Below, piece by piece: positions 23,657 through 35,325 of a stretch of DNA of 64,000 nt. The notes beneath the pieces were generated by a model that saw only the letters and a list, made by a program, of their open reading frames with translations, did no database searches and was not told the DNA's origin. A program made the translations under genes and the position numbers. Origin of the DNA: Homalodisca vitripennis (lineage: Eukaryota; Arthropoda; Insecta; Hemiptera; Cicadellidae). The stretch is taken from the NCBI RefSeq assembly GCF_021130785.1, contig NC_060207.1:2502501-2566500 (forward strand), written 5' to 3'. How positions within the stretch are numbered: position 1 is the first letter of the stretch; each line of letters opens with the position of its first letter.

Positions 23657-26414
23657 TTAACGAATGTTCAAACCGAAAGGAAATTTTGACCTTAAAACAA
23701 GTTGATGAGCAGTTTCGCTCCTTCTCAAATTAAACCTATTTACATTTTCGTTGGCATGCAATGGAACATTATTGATGCCTTTAAATTTGTAACATTTTTC
23801 AATTTTGTCCTGATTTTGTTCTCTGGAATGTACAGCGAGGGGCTTGTCATCTCCATGAACAATACTGTAACGGTGACCTGTCATTCTGATACGAAGAGGG
23901 TTAGAGGTTTGGCCAATATATTGTTTATTACAAAAATTACAATGTAGCTGATATATTATATTATTTGAATTACAATCAATTGTTCCTTTAATTGGATACG
24001 TTTTATTCGTTATGTTACTACTGTGTTTATTACAAAAATTACAATTTAGCTGATATATTATATTATTTGAATTACAATCAGTTGTTCCTTTAGTCCTTTT
24101 CCTTTTTATCTTTAGTTTCCGATGATGACTGTAGAATATGGAACGCAGTTTTAATTATAGGGTTTATTTTGTTAAGTCCGGGGTAGAATTTGGTAGTAAA
24201 TTTAGGTTCATCTAGGGGAAAAGATTTGTTGTAAGTGAAATTTTTTGACCTATTAATTTGATTTTTTACAAGTTTGTCGGGATAATTTAAATTTTTGAAT
24301 GTGTTTGTTAATTTGTTAATATAATTTGTGAAATCAGACTCTTTGCTACATAAATTCTTTGCTCGAATGGCTAAACTTTTGGAATACTTTTTTTACATGT
24401 GTAGGATGGCAACAAGTATAATTTAAGTAATTCATAGTGTTGGTATCTTTAACGTGAATTTTTGTTTTAAGAAAGCCTTCTTCTAAAAACACATCAACAT
24501 CTAGGAAGGTAATGGTTGTGTGGGAATATTTCCAAGTGAAATTTAATGTTGAAAATTTGTTTAGGGAATATAGAAAATCTTTAAGGAGATCTTCACCATG
24601 TTGCCATATCAAGAAAATATCATCTATGTAACGATACCAGATCAGAGGTAGTTTATTTTGGGTATTTAAGAAATTTTGTTCAAAGAAGCCCATAAAAAGA
24701 TTTGCATAAGAGGGTGCCATTCGTGTTCCCATGGCTGTACCTTTTATTTTTAAATAGAAATCATCTTTGAATTTAAAACAGTTCATTGTTAGGATAAACT
24801 CTATTAGTGTTAAAAGGAAAGAAGTAGAGGGCTTTGAATGTACTGATCTGGTATCAAGGAAATGTTTAGTTGCGTTTATGCCTTCATCATGGGGGATGTT
24901 GGTGTATAGTGATGTGACATCAATTGTGGCTAGGATTAAATTATTTGGTAAAGGTTGGGTAATTTGGGAGAGTTTAGCAATAAAATCATTAGTATTATTA
25001 ACATAAGATGGAAGTAGTTTTACAAAAGGCTGCAGTTGGTCGTCAATGTAACCTGATATTCTTTCAGTCGGGCTTCCATAACTGGCAACAATTGGACGTC
25101 CTGGTGGTGGTCTGACATCCTTATGAATTTTCGGAAGTGTATAAAATGTTGGTGTTCTGGGGAATTTTGGTGTTAGTATGCTTATAGTTCTCTGTGATAA
25201 ATCTTCGTCTTTTCCTCGTTGTTCCAAAAACGTTTTTATGGTTTCGTTAAATTCTTTGGTTGGATCTGTCTGCAGCAGTTGATAAGTTTCATCATCAGCC
25301 AGTTGTCTCTGTACTTCGTTACAGTAATCATTAATGTTTTGAATTACAATTTTGTTACCCTTGTCTGCTGGTAGAATAATAATATCGTTATTGTTTTTGA
25401 GCGATTTAATAGCTTTAATTTCATTTTTTGTTAAGTTATTCTTATATTTTAGCGAATTTTGGAAAGATGAGCTTGACAAATTTGAGAGGATAACATTAAT
25501 AAATTGCTCAACGGGATGATCAGGTGATAAAGGTGGAGGCTCCCAGTCGCTTTGCTCTTTAAATTTTTCCAAGCACTCAGGTAGATTTGAAGGTTCAGAT
25601 TCGTGAGTTGAAAAATAATGTTTAATGCGTACATTACGCGCAAAATTTAAAGTGTCCTCGACTAAACTAATTTGATCAAATTTCGGTGTAGGACAAAAAG
25701 TGAGACCTTTTGACAAAACACATATTTCATCACCAGAAAGGTCATAATTAGATAGGTTTTAAATGTTAGCATGGTTATCTTCAACAAGGTTGATTGTGTC
25801 GCATGAATCACCAGAATTATACAATGGATCACAATCAGGCTGGTGGTTTTCTACAGGAACATGATAATCACATGTTTTATTTGCGGATGTATTGTCTGAT
25901 GAAAGTAATATGGTTTGAGGTAATTCTAAAATAATTCGGCGTCTGATATCAAAGTCAATGTTCGAGTCTTTTGTCTTTTCCCACAGCCCTCTAAGCTTTT
26001 TTTGTAGGTTTATCATCTTCTTGTTCATGAAATCATAAATTTTTGTCAGGAATTGGTTTATTTCTAACACAGGGTTTTTATTGTTGAACTTAGTAACCAA
26101 TTCTCGGTAAATGCTTCTAAGTTCTTCAGAATGTTCTTTGCAAACAGTCTTATAAGATTGTAACACAAAATGTGAGAACTGAAATCCTGTTTTAAGACAA
26201 GTAAGTTTACTTGACGGTGAAGTGTAGATGGCAATCCAGAAGTAGGTAATTTAACGTTAAATCCTTTCGGGCATAGTCCTAACATCAAACAAGTACCAAT
26301 AAAAGCAATATGACAATTTAGCTTGGCCACTTTCATTGAAATATATCTGAATTGGTTCATCAAACTTGTGTAGGATTTTCCACTATTCATATTATCAAGA
26401 AAGATATACAACAA
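23657..26414 (-). pseudogene. Penelope-like RT plus GIY-YIG polyprotein, broken
   Basis: N-terminal frames occupy 26,414-26,064 and 26,166-25,759. One in-frame TAA near 25,757 separates the latter from 25,716-24,346, the reverse transcriptase. Visible RT motifs in order: FYTLPKIHKDVRPPPGRPIV, ATIDVTSLYTNIPH, KIKGTAMGTRMAPSYANLF and the catalytic WYRYIDDIFLIW. A frameshift in an A-rich run near 24,390 moves the thumb region to another frame (AIRAKNLCSKESDFTNYI). The GIY-YIG region lies at about 24,110-23,657: IIYQLHCNFCNKQYIGQTSN with a downstream H-bearing segment MTGHRYSIVHGD. It has a CNFCNK motif twice because of a 102-bp (34-codon) duplication. Several lesions make it non-coding as a whole. 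Confidence 0.9.
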
Positions 26415-26932
26415 AATGCAATAACAAAATATAAGGTAGGGCGAACAAACTCAAAAACAAAAAAAAGGGAATAAAAGAAGAGAATAAAGTTGGGTTACCA
26501 GAAGGATATTGTCTTCAGTCTTGAGGTTAAATGCCAAATGGCTTATGTATCAATATGTATTCTCTTCATGTAGAAATAAAAAACCAATTATTGGTAAACT
26601 CTTTTTATAAATTTTCGTATGTCAGCATACTTCTTCAGATAACAGTGTATAAATATTTACAAAATTAAATAATGAAACTAACTAAATACAAACAAGAAAA
26701 TGAACTGAAATAGAATAATAAATAGGGGAAAAATACCTCACAGCTGATGTTTCATCACAAATACCAAAGAGTAAAAAATTTTAAGAAATTAACGAATGTT
26801 CAAACCGAAAGGAAATTTTGACCTTAAAACAAGTTGATGAGCAGTTTCGCTCCTTCTCAAATTAAACCTATTTACATTTTCGTTGGCATGCAATGGAACA
26901 TTATTGATGCCTTTAAATTTGTAACATTTTTC

Positions 26933-27669
26933 GGTACTTTGGGATTATACCGACCACACTAGTATGAAGAACACAAAAATAGAAATTTATAGAAACAAAC
27001 ATGATAGAACGAAAAAACAACTCTTCAATTACAAAATTACAAACTTACAAGCATTTCCAGGTATTGTGATCGCTGTTATCTTATCTTTCTCGAGAATCCT
27101 GATTACGGCAGGCCGCGCGGCATCACGTGATTTGCACGGTACATAATTGCCTTTCCATTACAATTCAATTTATATTTCTGATTAGCCCCTCTAGAATTTG
27201 ATATTTTACTGATAGGTACTATCTCGAGGGATGTTTTTCTTTCGTCGACATCAGCGCGGGGCAGCACCGAAGGTGCTGTCAATGCCCGCGCTGATGGCCG
27301 GAGGCACTCGCATTTTGGGTGGCGGAATGTGATCAAGAATAAAAACAAGTTTTTAGTGTTTTTTTAATAAAGAGTTTAGTTTGGTAAATGTTTGTTTTTG
27401 TTGAATTTTTGTGTTTGGAGAAATGTAGAGGTAAAACACGGAAGTACAACAAAGCGATGCACCAGCTGAACGGGCGGCGAGACTGCAATCACGTTATCTA
27501 CTAGACGCTCGACTTTGACCTCTGTCTGAGAATGGGGAGGGGTTTGCGATAAGACAATTCCTGTTTTATATTGACGAAATATTGTTCTACGCTAATCTAG
27601 TAATCAGTAGAAACGAAATGTGAAATAACGATTCATGTCTGGGTGTGGTCGGTATAATCCCAAAGTACC
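26933..27669. mobile_element. 737-bp inverted-repeat DNA element with 8-bp TSD
   Basis: A 27-bp perfect terminal inverted repeat begins GGTACTTTGGGATTATACCG (26,933-26,959 and 27,643-27,669). The target octamer CATTTTTC is duplicated at 26,925-26,932 and 27,670-27,677. The uninterrupted sequence is visible in the first Penelope copy at 23,793-23,800, which proves the insertion. No transposase is seen, so it is non-autonomous. An 8-bp duplication with a GG start suggests a Merlin-like or unusual hAT/P-type family, but I do not recognise it. The interior is GC-richer and contains a strong hairpin at 27,249-27,296. Confidence 0.92.
27249..27296. repeat. Strong compound hairpin inside the 737-bp element
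   Basis: Outer arms CATCAGCGCGGG and CCCGCGCTGATG (12 bp) enclose inner arms CAGCACC and GGTGCTG with loop GAA. The nested, GC-rich stem in an AT-rich setting suggests a structural role or an internal palindrome of the element. Confidence 0.75.
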
Positions 27670-27677
27670 CATTTTTC

Positions 27678-28013
27678 AATTTTGTCCTGATTTTGTTCTC
27701 TGGAATGTACAGCGAGGGGCTTGTCATCTCCATGAACAATACTGTAACGGTGACCTGTCATTCTGATACGAAGAGGGTTAGAGGTTTGGCCAATATATTG
27801 TTTATTACAAAAATTACAATGTAGCTGATATATTATATTATTTGAATTACAATCAATTGTTCCTTTAATTGGATACGTTTTATTCGTTATGTTACTACTG
27901 TGTTTATTACAAAAATTACAATTTAGCTGATATATTATATTATTTGAATTACAATCAGTTGTTCCTTTAATTGGATACGTTTTATTCGTTATGTTACCTA
28001 CTACATGTTCCAT
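27678..28013 (-). pseudogene. GIY-YIG fragment of second Penelope copy
   Basis: The minus-strand frame from ATG 28,013 reads through both CNFCNK repeats and IGQTSNPLRIRMTGHRYSIV, then runs into the 737-bp element after DKIEK. It is the same domain as at 23,657-24,110 and shares the 102-bp duplication, so that duplication predates the tandem copy. It lacks an RT. Confidence 0.85.
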
Positions 28014-28358
28014 TGCATGCCAACGAAAATGTAAATAGGTTTAATTTGAGAAGGAGCGAAACTGCTCATCAACTTGTTTTAAGGTCAAAATTTCCTTTCG
28101 GTTTGAACATTCGTTAATTTCTTAAAATTTTTTACTCTTTGGTATTTGTGATGAAACATCAGCTGTGAGGTATTTTTCCCCTGTTTATTATTCTATTTCA
28201 GTTCATTTTCTTGTTTGTATTTAGTTAGTTTCATTATTTAATTTTGTAAATATTTATACACTGTTATCTGAAGAAGTATGCTGACATACGAAAATTTATA
28301 AAAAGAGTTTACCAATATTTGGTTTTTTATTTCTACATGAAGAGAATACATATTGATA

Positions 28359-29668
28359 TATATATATATATATATATGCATATAAGAATTTTACAAGAAA
28401 TAAAACAAAAATGAGGGAGTATAATATTTAATAAGCAGCAATGGTAATATATTTTTTGTAGTTTACAGCATTTTTCTGTCATGGGTCGTAGTCGACAGGA
28501 GTAGGATGTGCTCACACATTGTTAGATTAAACCACACACTGCAGGTTGTAGGTACTAGACGGCCATTGTTTATGGTCTAATTGACTTCGAGTAAATAAAT
28601 TACCGTAAGTAAATGACGTAAACTAATCCCCCTGTATATCTGCATATAATACTTCCCTGTTTGTTCGTTTGAACACTATTAAAGTCTATTAATTAGTATT
28701 CGCATTGATGTAGCATTAAAATATTGAATTGGTTTATTTCATTGGTTGTGATAAATAGATTACCGTCCTCTCAGACATGTCGTCAATAAGATCAATTTTT
28801 TACTATTTTTCTATATTCCTATTCTCCATTGATATCAGTAATTACAGATATATCTATATTTGGTTGCAATTATCTTAACAGGAAAGCTTCATTGCAATGA
28901 AAATTTATATTCGTGTGCTGTCTTTATACATTAGATTAATACACCTACTACAGGTATAGTAACCATTAGATAAATCTGTAGTAATCTTTACTAGTAAGAG
29001 ATAATTATTTTTCTTAGGGAATTAGTCTTTTTAGAATTTCAGGATAAGGCATTTCACGCAAAACGTTGGTGTTCTGGTAGATTCCACATAAAAGGGGCTT
29101 TTTATCTAAGGATAAATTATTCTTGATTGAACATGTGTTGGCGTGTACTTTTAAAATTAGGGTCATTTCCTGCTCGAATTTATTAAATTAAAATCTTGGA
29201 ATTCATAGCTCTATTTTCTTTATAATCTTATATATAAATAGACAAGAAAGAAAATATATCCCCTCAAAAGACAACTGGTTCATTAATCAAATCCATGAAA
29301 CTATTAAATACCAAAATAACTATTAAAAACTATTAAATGTTGAATGTAACCACAAATCACAGGTTATCTATTAATATTGATAGGGTTATACATTTAAATG
29401 CCACATATAGCGATAAGCAATTAATTATGTATGTACCTTAACTGGAAAATCGAGTTGTTTGTTATAATTTAGTATGGCACGAGGTCTTTTAATCAAAATA
29501 TAATGTCACCAGCTAATTAGTTAATTAAAAAACCCAATCAACTTCAGGATATCACCGGGTAAACGGGTCAAAGTACTCAGATGTAATTACTATATCCCAT
29601 CACACTACGCTTGTCTCTTGTAGTTTGCTGGCAACGGATTTCATCAGTGCTGTCATAGGCAGGGTGGC
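28359..29668. other. No gene seen
   Basis: Opens with a short TA run (to about 28,378), then AT-rich DNA without recognisable genes, transposon ends or repeats. The stretch near 28,450-28,560 shows no family I recognise. Confidence 0.5.
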
Positions 29669-32150
29669 GTACTGAGTGAGTGGGCTACTGAGTGAGTGGG
29701 CTACTGAGGGAGTGGGCTACTGAGTGAGTGGGCTACTGAGTGAGTGGGCTACTGAGTGAATGGGCTACTGAGGGAGTGGGCTACTGAGGGAGTGGGCTAC
29801 TGAGTGAGTGGGCTACTGAGTGAGTGGGCTACTGAGGGAGTGGGCTACTGAGTGAGTGGGCTACTGAGTGAGTGGGCTACTGAGTGAGTGGGCTACTGAG
29901 GGAGTGGGCTACTGAGGGAGTGGGCTACTGAGTGAGTGGGCTACTGAGTGAGTGGGCTACTGAGGGAGTTGGCCTACTGAGGGAGTGGGCTACTGAATGA
30001 GTGTGCTACTGAGTGAGTGGGCTACTGAGGGTGTTGGCTACTGAGTGACTGGGCTACTGAGTAAGTGGGCTACTGAGGGTGTTGACCTACTGAGTGAGTG
30101 GGCTACTGAGGGTGTTGGCCTACTGAGGGAGTGGGCTACTGAGTGAGTAGGCTACTGAGTGAGTGGGCTACTGAGTTAGTAGGCTACTGAGTGAGTGGGC
30201 TACTGAGGGTGTTGGCCTACTGAGGGAGTGGACTACTGAGTGAGTGGGCTACTGAGTGGGCTATTGCGTGAGTAGGCTACTGGTGAGTGGGCTACTGAGT
30301 GAGTGGGCTACTGAGTGAGTGGGCTAATGAGTGAGTGGGCTACTGAGGGTGTTGGCATACTGAGTGAGTGGGCTACTAAGTGAGTGGGCTACTGAGTGAG
30401 TGGGCTACTGAGTGAGTGGGCTACTGAGGGAGTGGGCTACTAAGTGAGTGGGCTACTGAGTGAGTGGGCTACTGAGTGAGTGGGCTACTGAGTGAGTGGG
30501 CTTCTGAGTGAGTGGGCTACTGAGGGTGTTGGTCTACTGAGTGAGTGGGTTACTGAGGGTGTTGGCCTACTGAGGGAGTGGGCTACTGAGTGAGTGGGCT
30601 ACTGAGTGAGTGGGCTACTGAGTGAGTGGGCTACTGATTAAGTGGGCTAATGAGTGAGTGGGCTACTGAGGGTGTTGGCATACTGAGTGAGTGGGCTACT
30701 AAGTGAGTGGGCTACTGAGTGAGTGGGCTACTGAGTGAGTGGGCTACTGAGGGAGTGGGCTACTAAGTGAGTGGGCTACTGAGTGAGTGGGCTACTGAGT
30801 GAGTGGGCTACTGAGTGAGTGGGCTTCTGAGTGAGTGGGCTACTGAGTGAGTGGGTTACTGAGGGTGTTGGCCTACTGAGTGAGTGGGCTACTGAGTGAG
30901 TGGGCTACTGAGTGAGTGGGCTACTGAGTGAGTGGGCTACTGAGTGAGTGGGCTTCTGAGTGAGTGGGCTACTGAGGGTGTTGGCCTACTGAGTGAGTGG
31001 GTTACTGAGGGTGTTGGCCTACTGAGTGAGTGGCCTACTGAGTGAGTGGCCTACTGAGTGAGTGGCCTACTGAGGGAGTGGCTACTGAGTGAGTGGGCTA
31101 CTGAGGGAGTGGGCTACTAAGTGAGTGGCCTACTGAGTGAGTGGCCTACTGAGTGAGTGGGCTACTGAGGGAGTGGGCTACTAAGTGAGTGGCCTACTGA
31201 GTGAGTGGCCTACTGAGGGAGTGGGCTTCTGAGTGAGTGGGCTACTGAGTGAGTGGGCTACTGAGTGAGTGGGCTTCTGAGTGAGTGGGCTACTGAGGGT
31301 GTTGGCCTACTGAGTGAGTGGGTTACTGAGGGTGTTGGCCTACTGAGTGAGTGGGCTACTGAGTGAGTGGGCTACTGAGTGAGTGGGCTACTGATTAAGT
31401 GGGCTACTGAGTGAGTGGGCTATTGAGAGAGTGGGTTACTCAGTGTTTGTGCTACTGAGTGAGTGGCCTACTGAGTGAGTGGCCTACTGAGTGAGTGGGT
31501 TACTGAGGGAGTGGGCTACTAAGTGAGTGGCCTACTGAGTGAGTGGCCTACTGAGGGAGTGGGCTTCTGAGTGAGTGGGCTACTGAGTGAGTGGGCTACT
31601 GAGTGAGTGGGCTTCTGAGTGAGTGGGCTACTGAGGGTGTTGGCCTACTGAGTGAGTGGGTTACTGAGGGTGTTGGCCTACTGAGTGAGTGGGCTACTGA
31701 GTGAGTGGGCTACTGAGTGAGTGGGCTACTGATTAAGTGGGCTACTGAGTGAGTGGGCTATTGAGAGAGTGGGTTACTCAGTGTTTGTGCTACTGAGTGA
31801 GTGCCCTACTGAGTGAGTGCCCTACTGAGTGAGTGGCCTACTGAGTGAGTGGCCTACTGAGTGAGTGGCCTATTGAGTGAGTGGGTTTCTGAGGGAGTGG
31901 GCTACTGAGGAAGTGGGCTATTGAGTGAGTGGGCTAGTGAGTGAGTGGGCTACTGAGTGAGTGGGCTATTGAGTGAATGAGCTACTGAGTGAGTGGGCTA
32001 CTGAGTGAGTGGGCTGCTGAGTGAGTGGGCTACTGAGTGAGTGGGCTACTGAGTGAGTGGGCTACTGAGTGAGTGGGCTACTGAGTGAGTGGGCTACTGA
32101 ATGAGTGGGCTACTGAGGGTGTTGGCCTACTGAGTGACTGGCTTACTGGC
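29669..32150. repeat. 16-bp minisatellite, about 155 copies
   Basis: The unit is GGGCTACTGAGTGAGT and variants (GAGGGAGT, GAGGGTGTTGGCC, AAGTGAGT, TTCTGAG). Variant units recur in blocks. The run from GGCATACTGAG at 30,354 repeats at 30,677 (offset 323 bp). The rare GGGTTACTCAGTGTTTGTGC at about 31,433 repeats at about 31,771 (offset 338 bp). This is higher-order structure. The array edges are sharp and the array is not coding. Confidence 0.97.
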
Positions 32151-32425
32151 TTTTTCGTAATTGTATGCATGATTTAAAGTCTAATGCTGCATCGTTACTA
32201 CTGTAGATGCTAAAATGTCATACTCTCATTGTCCTAAGTTATTTACAAGATTACTTTTTTATTGCTATCATAATTACATACAAGACCAATGTAAATGTGT
32301 TTGTTAGCGCTTGAAATAATCCCACGGAGTGACGTACACTATCCAACTCGATGTAGCCTTTAGAGAAGTGAAGCTTTACCCTACATATCAAGTCTGTTGA
32401 TCAGTTTGTTTTCAAGATATCACGT

Positions 32426-33331
32426 GAAGAGAGATACAGACAGATAGACTTTGAGCTCGTACATGTAGTAGGTTCTGGTAACGCTTAGCCTATTAAATGT
32501 ATGGTTGTAGTTTACACTGAAGAGAGATACAGGCGGATAGACTTTGAGCTCCTACATTTAGTAGGTTCTGGTAACGCTTAGCCTATTAAATGTATGGTTG
32601 TAGTTTACACTGAAGAGAGATACAGACGGATAGACTTTGAGCTCCTACATTTAGTAGGTTCTGGTAACGCTTAGCCTATTAAATGTATGGTTGTAGTTTA
32701 CACTGAAGAGAGATACAGACGGATAGACTTTGAGCTCCTACATTTAGTAGGTTCTGGTAACGCTTAGCCTATTAAATGTATGGTTGTAGTTTACACTGAA
32801 GAGAGATACAGACGGATAGACTTTGAGCTCCTACATTTAGTAGGTTCTGGTAACGCTTAGCCTATTAAATGTATGGTTGTAGTTTACACTGAAGAGAGAT
32901 ACAGACGGATAGACTTTGAGCTCCTACATAGGAGTAACGCTTAGCCTATTAAATGTATAGACTGAAGATACAGACGGATAGACTTTGAGCTCCTACATTT
33001 AGTAGGTTCTGGTAACGCTTAGCCTATTAAATGTATGGTTGTAGTTTACACTGAAGAGAGATACAGACGGATAGACTTTGAGCTCCTACATTTAGTAGGT
33101 TCTGGTAACGCTTAGCCTATTAAATGTATGGTTGTAGTTTACACTGAAGAGAGATACAGACAGATAGACTTTGAGCTCCTACATTTAGTAGGTTCTGGTA
33201 ACGCTTAGCCTATTAAATGTATGGTTGTAGTTTACACTGAAGAGAGATACAGACGGATAGACTTTGAGCTCCTACATTTAGTAGGTTCTGGTAACGCTTA
33301 GCCTATTAAATGTATGGTTGTAGTTTACACT
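32426..33331. repeat. 93-bp tandem array, about 10 copies
   Basis: GAAGAGAGATACAG recurs at 93-bp intervals from 32,426. One unit near 32,915-32,965 is shortened and lacks the CATTTAGTAGG hairpin part. The first unit is continuous with a diverged member of the dispersed (GACA)n repeat family at 32,330-32,430, so the array seems to have arisen at that element's end. Confidence 0.95.
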
Positions 33332-34360
33332 CCACTTTCTGAGCAGTAGTTGGCTTGCTTCCTTTTTTCGAGGTTTTGTTACTTGTGCCATTGTCAATTT
33401 CTGTTATAAATTTAATATGTGAAATAGATTATTTTCAGATACTAATAAAACATATTAATGTTATGATGGTTTGGCTTTTTTTATATTATATAAGGTGAAC
33501 CCTTTCTCATCATTTATACTTTTGCAACTAATATATACCACAATCGACCATCTACAGAGTTCATCTATATTAAACAACTAAAGAAATGTGTTTCTATAAT
33601 TTTATACTAGAATGGTTTAAATTTGCTTTACTGTATCAACTGCGTCAAACAGTTCATCTGGTGATATTTGATTAACTGTCGCAATAAATGGATCATTATT
33701 GGAATATTACGTTGTGTGTGTGTGTGTTATACATTAAATATGCATATTTCAGAGGAAACATACACTAATACCATTAGTATGTCTCATAACGAAAATTTTC
33801 CTTGTTATATCATAAAGCAAATTGTGAATTAAATAGCGTTAAACCATTTTCCCTCTCAAAACCATGTGAAAAACGTACGTTATTAAGTTTAAACACGAAT
33901 TGGTTGTTAAATTTAAAAACAAAATACATGTGTTTGTTATTGATTGAAGCCATTCCATAATAACGCACCTTTTAATTAAAAGGCATTTAAATGTGTATAA
34001 ATAATACAAAAATTTATGAGCATACCACATGCAGCCACGTTATGTTATGTGAAGGTTTGAAACTTGGTTGGAAAACCCTATGTTTTATTTATTATTGTAG
34101 ATTGTACAGTAAGCATTTTAATTGTGTATAGCTTTTAACCACGGTTTTATAATAGGGTTTTTAGATGAAATATATGGTAATAATTTCATCCAATATTATC
34201 ATCCAATTATGTGGTAATAATTTTCAGATGATAATATGGTATCCTAAATATATACTCGTACTTCAAAGTTGTAAAGGTTCAATTTTATAAACCATTTTGT
34301 GTTCTTAAATGGGAACACGTTTATTTTGACAAGTAGATGTGTCGATTTATTTTCGTCGAT
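33332..34360. other. No gene seen
   Basis: AT-rich with no recognisable coding or repeat content; a short GTGTGTGT run lies near 33,713. Confidence 0.5.
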
Positions 34361-34555
34361 AGTCGTCGTTGTCGTAGTCCTTCCATTAGAAGGAGTTGGT
34401 TTGAGATTAGGGAACCTCTCTACTCGGGGCAGTGCAGTAGCCGGAGCTCCGATGTGGCCGCTGCAGCGTCTGCCGACAGACTGACGAAAACGCGTTTCTT
34501 CGCATGACCGGCTGTTGGTCTACTTATACAACCGACCCGACAAGGGACAGGGAGT

Positions 34556-34695
34556 TTGCCTGCGGACGTCGTTGTGTGAATTCGATTCGAGGAGAAGAGT
34601 TTGCTTGCGGACGTCGTTGTGTGAAGTCGATTCGAAGAGAGGAGGTTTGCTTGCGGACATCGTTGTGTGAAGTTGAGTCGAGGAGAGAAGCTCTG
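34556..34695 (+). repeat. 45-bp tandem repeat, 3 copies
   Basis: TGCGGACGTCGTTGTGTGAA recurs at 34,561, 34,606 and 34,652 (third copy with CAT for CGT). Copies are separated by GATTCGAGGAGA-like spacers. The 45-bp period equals 15 codons, but the third unit is one base longer. Confidence 0.85.
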
Positions 34696-34764
34696 TACGA
34701 GAGAATACGCAGTCACCACAAATCATCTATTTGGTGAGTCACCACGATTTGTAATCGTTAAGTA

Positions 34765-35325
34765 AATTTAATAATTCAATGCGTAGAATAGCGGTTTATA
34801 GGTTATTGCGTTTAGTGATAGTAATGTATCTATTAAATATAGGTTTACCTTTCCTAGTTTGCAAACGGATATTTTGCATCCTATAAGCCGCATAGGTTTG
34901 TGATCCTATCCTAAAATTATTAATTCGGTACGTAGGATAGGTTAAGACCAGCTTATAAGTTATTTCGTTTAGTGATAGTAGTATATCTATTAAATATAGG
35001 TTCTACTACCCATCACTACCTTTCCTAGTTTTCAAACGTATATTTTGCATCCTATAAGCCGCATAAGCTTGTTATCCTATTCCTAAGATTAATAATTCGG
35101 TGCAAAGGATAGGTTAGCAGCCGTTAATAGGTTATCGTGGTTAGTGACAGTAGTGTATCTATTAAATATAGGTTCTACTACCCTTCACTACATTTCCTAG
35201 TTTGCAAACGCATATTTTGCATCCTATAAGCCGCATAAGCTCGTTATACTATTCCTAAGATTAGTAATTAGGTGCGTAGGATAGGTTAGGAGCAGCTAAT
35301 AGGTTATAGTAGTTAATGACATGTT
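34765..35325. repeat. 174-bp tandem repeat, about 3.2 copies
   Basis: The AATAATTCGGTACGTAGGATAG-like segment recurs near 34,770, 34,918, 35,092 and 35,266. Each is followed by TATTAAATATAGGTT and by GCATCCTATAAGCCGCATA. Copies diverge moderately. Confidence 0.85.

Larger units (their letters stand above)
23417..26548 (-). mobile_element. Penelope-like retroelement, near-complete copy
   Basis: The minus strand encodes a reverse transcriptase followed by a GIY-YIG endonuclease region, the order that defines EN+ Penelope-like elements. The 3'-terminal segment at 23,417-23,800 recurs directly at 26,549-26,932 with a constant offset of 3,132 bp, so the copies are head-to-tail and the shared part acts as a terminal repeat (pLTR). 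The left edge abuts a TA microsatellite. Coding frames are interrupted several times. Confidence 0.9.
26549..28358. mobile_element. Second, partial Penelope copy plus inverted terminal piece
   Basis: 26,549-26,932 repeats the first copy's terminal segment in direct orientation. After removal of the 737-bp insertion and one duplicated 8-bp target, 27,678-28,000 continues the same copy through the GIY-YIG region. From about 28,008 to 28,358 the sequence is the reverse complement of 23,417-23,766, ending at another TA run. The cluster is thus head-to-tail, then tail-to-tail. Such arrangements are typical of Penelope-like insertions. Confidence 0.88.
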
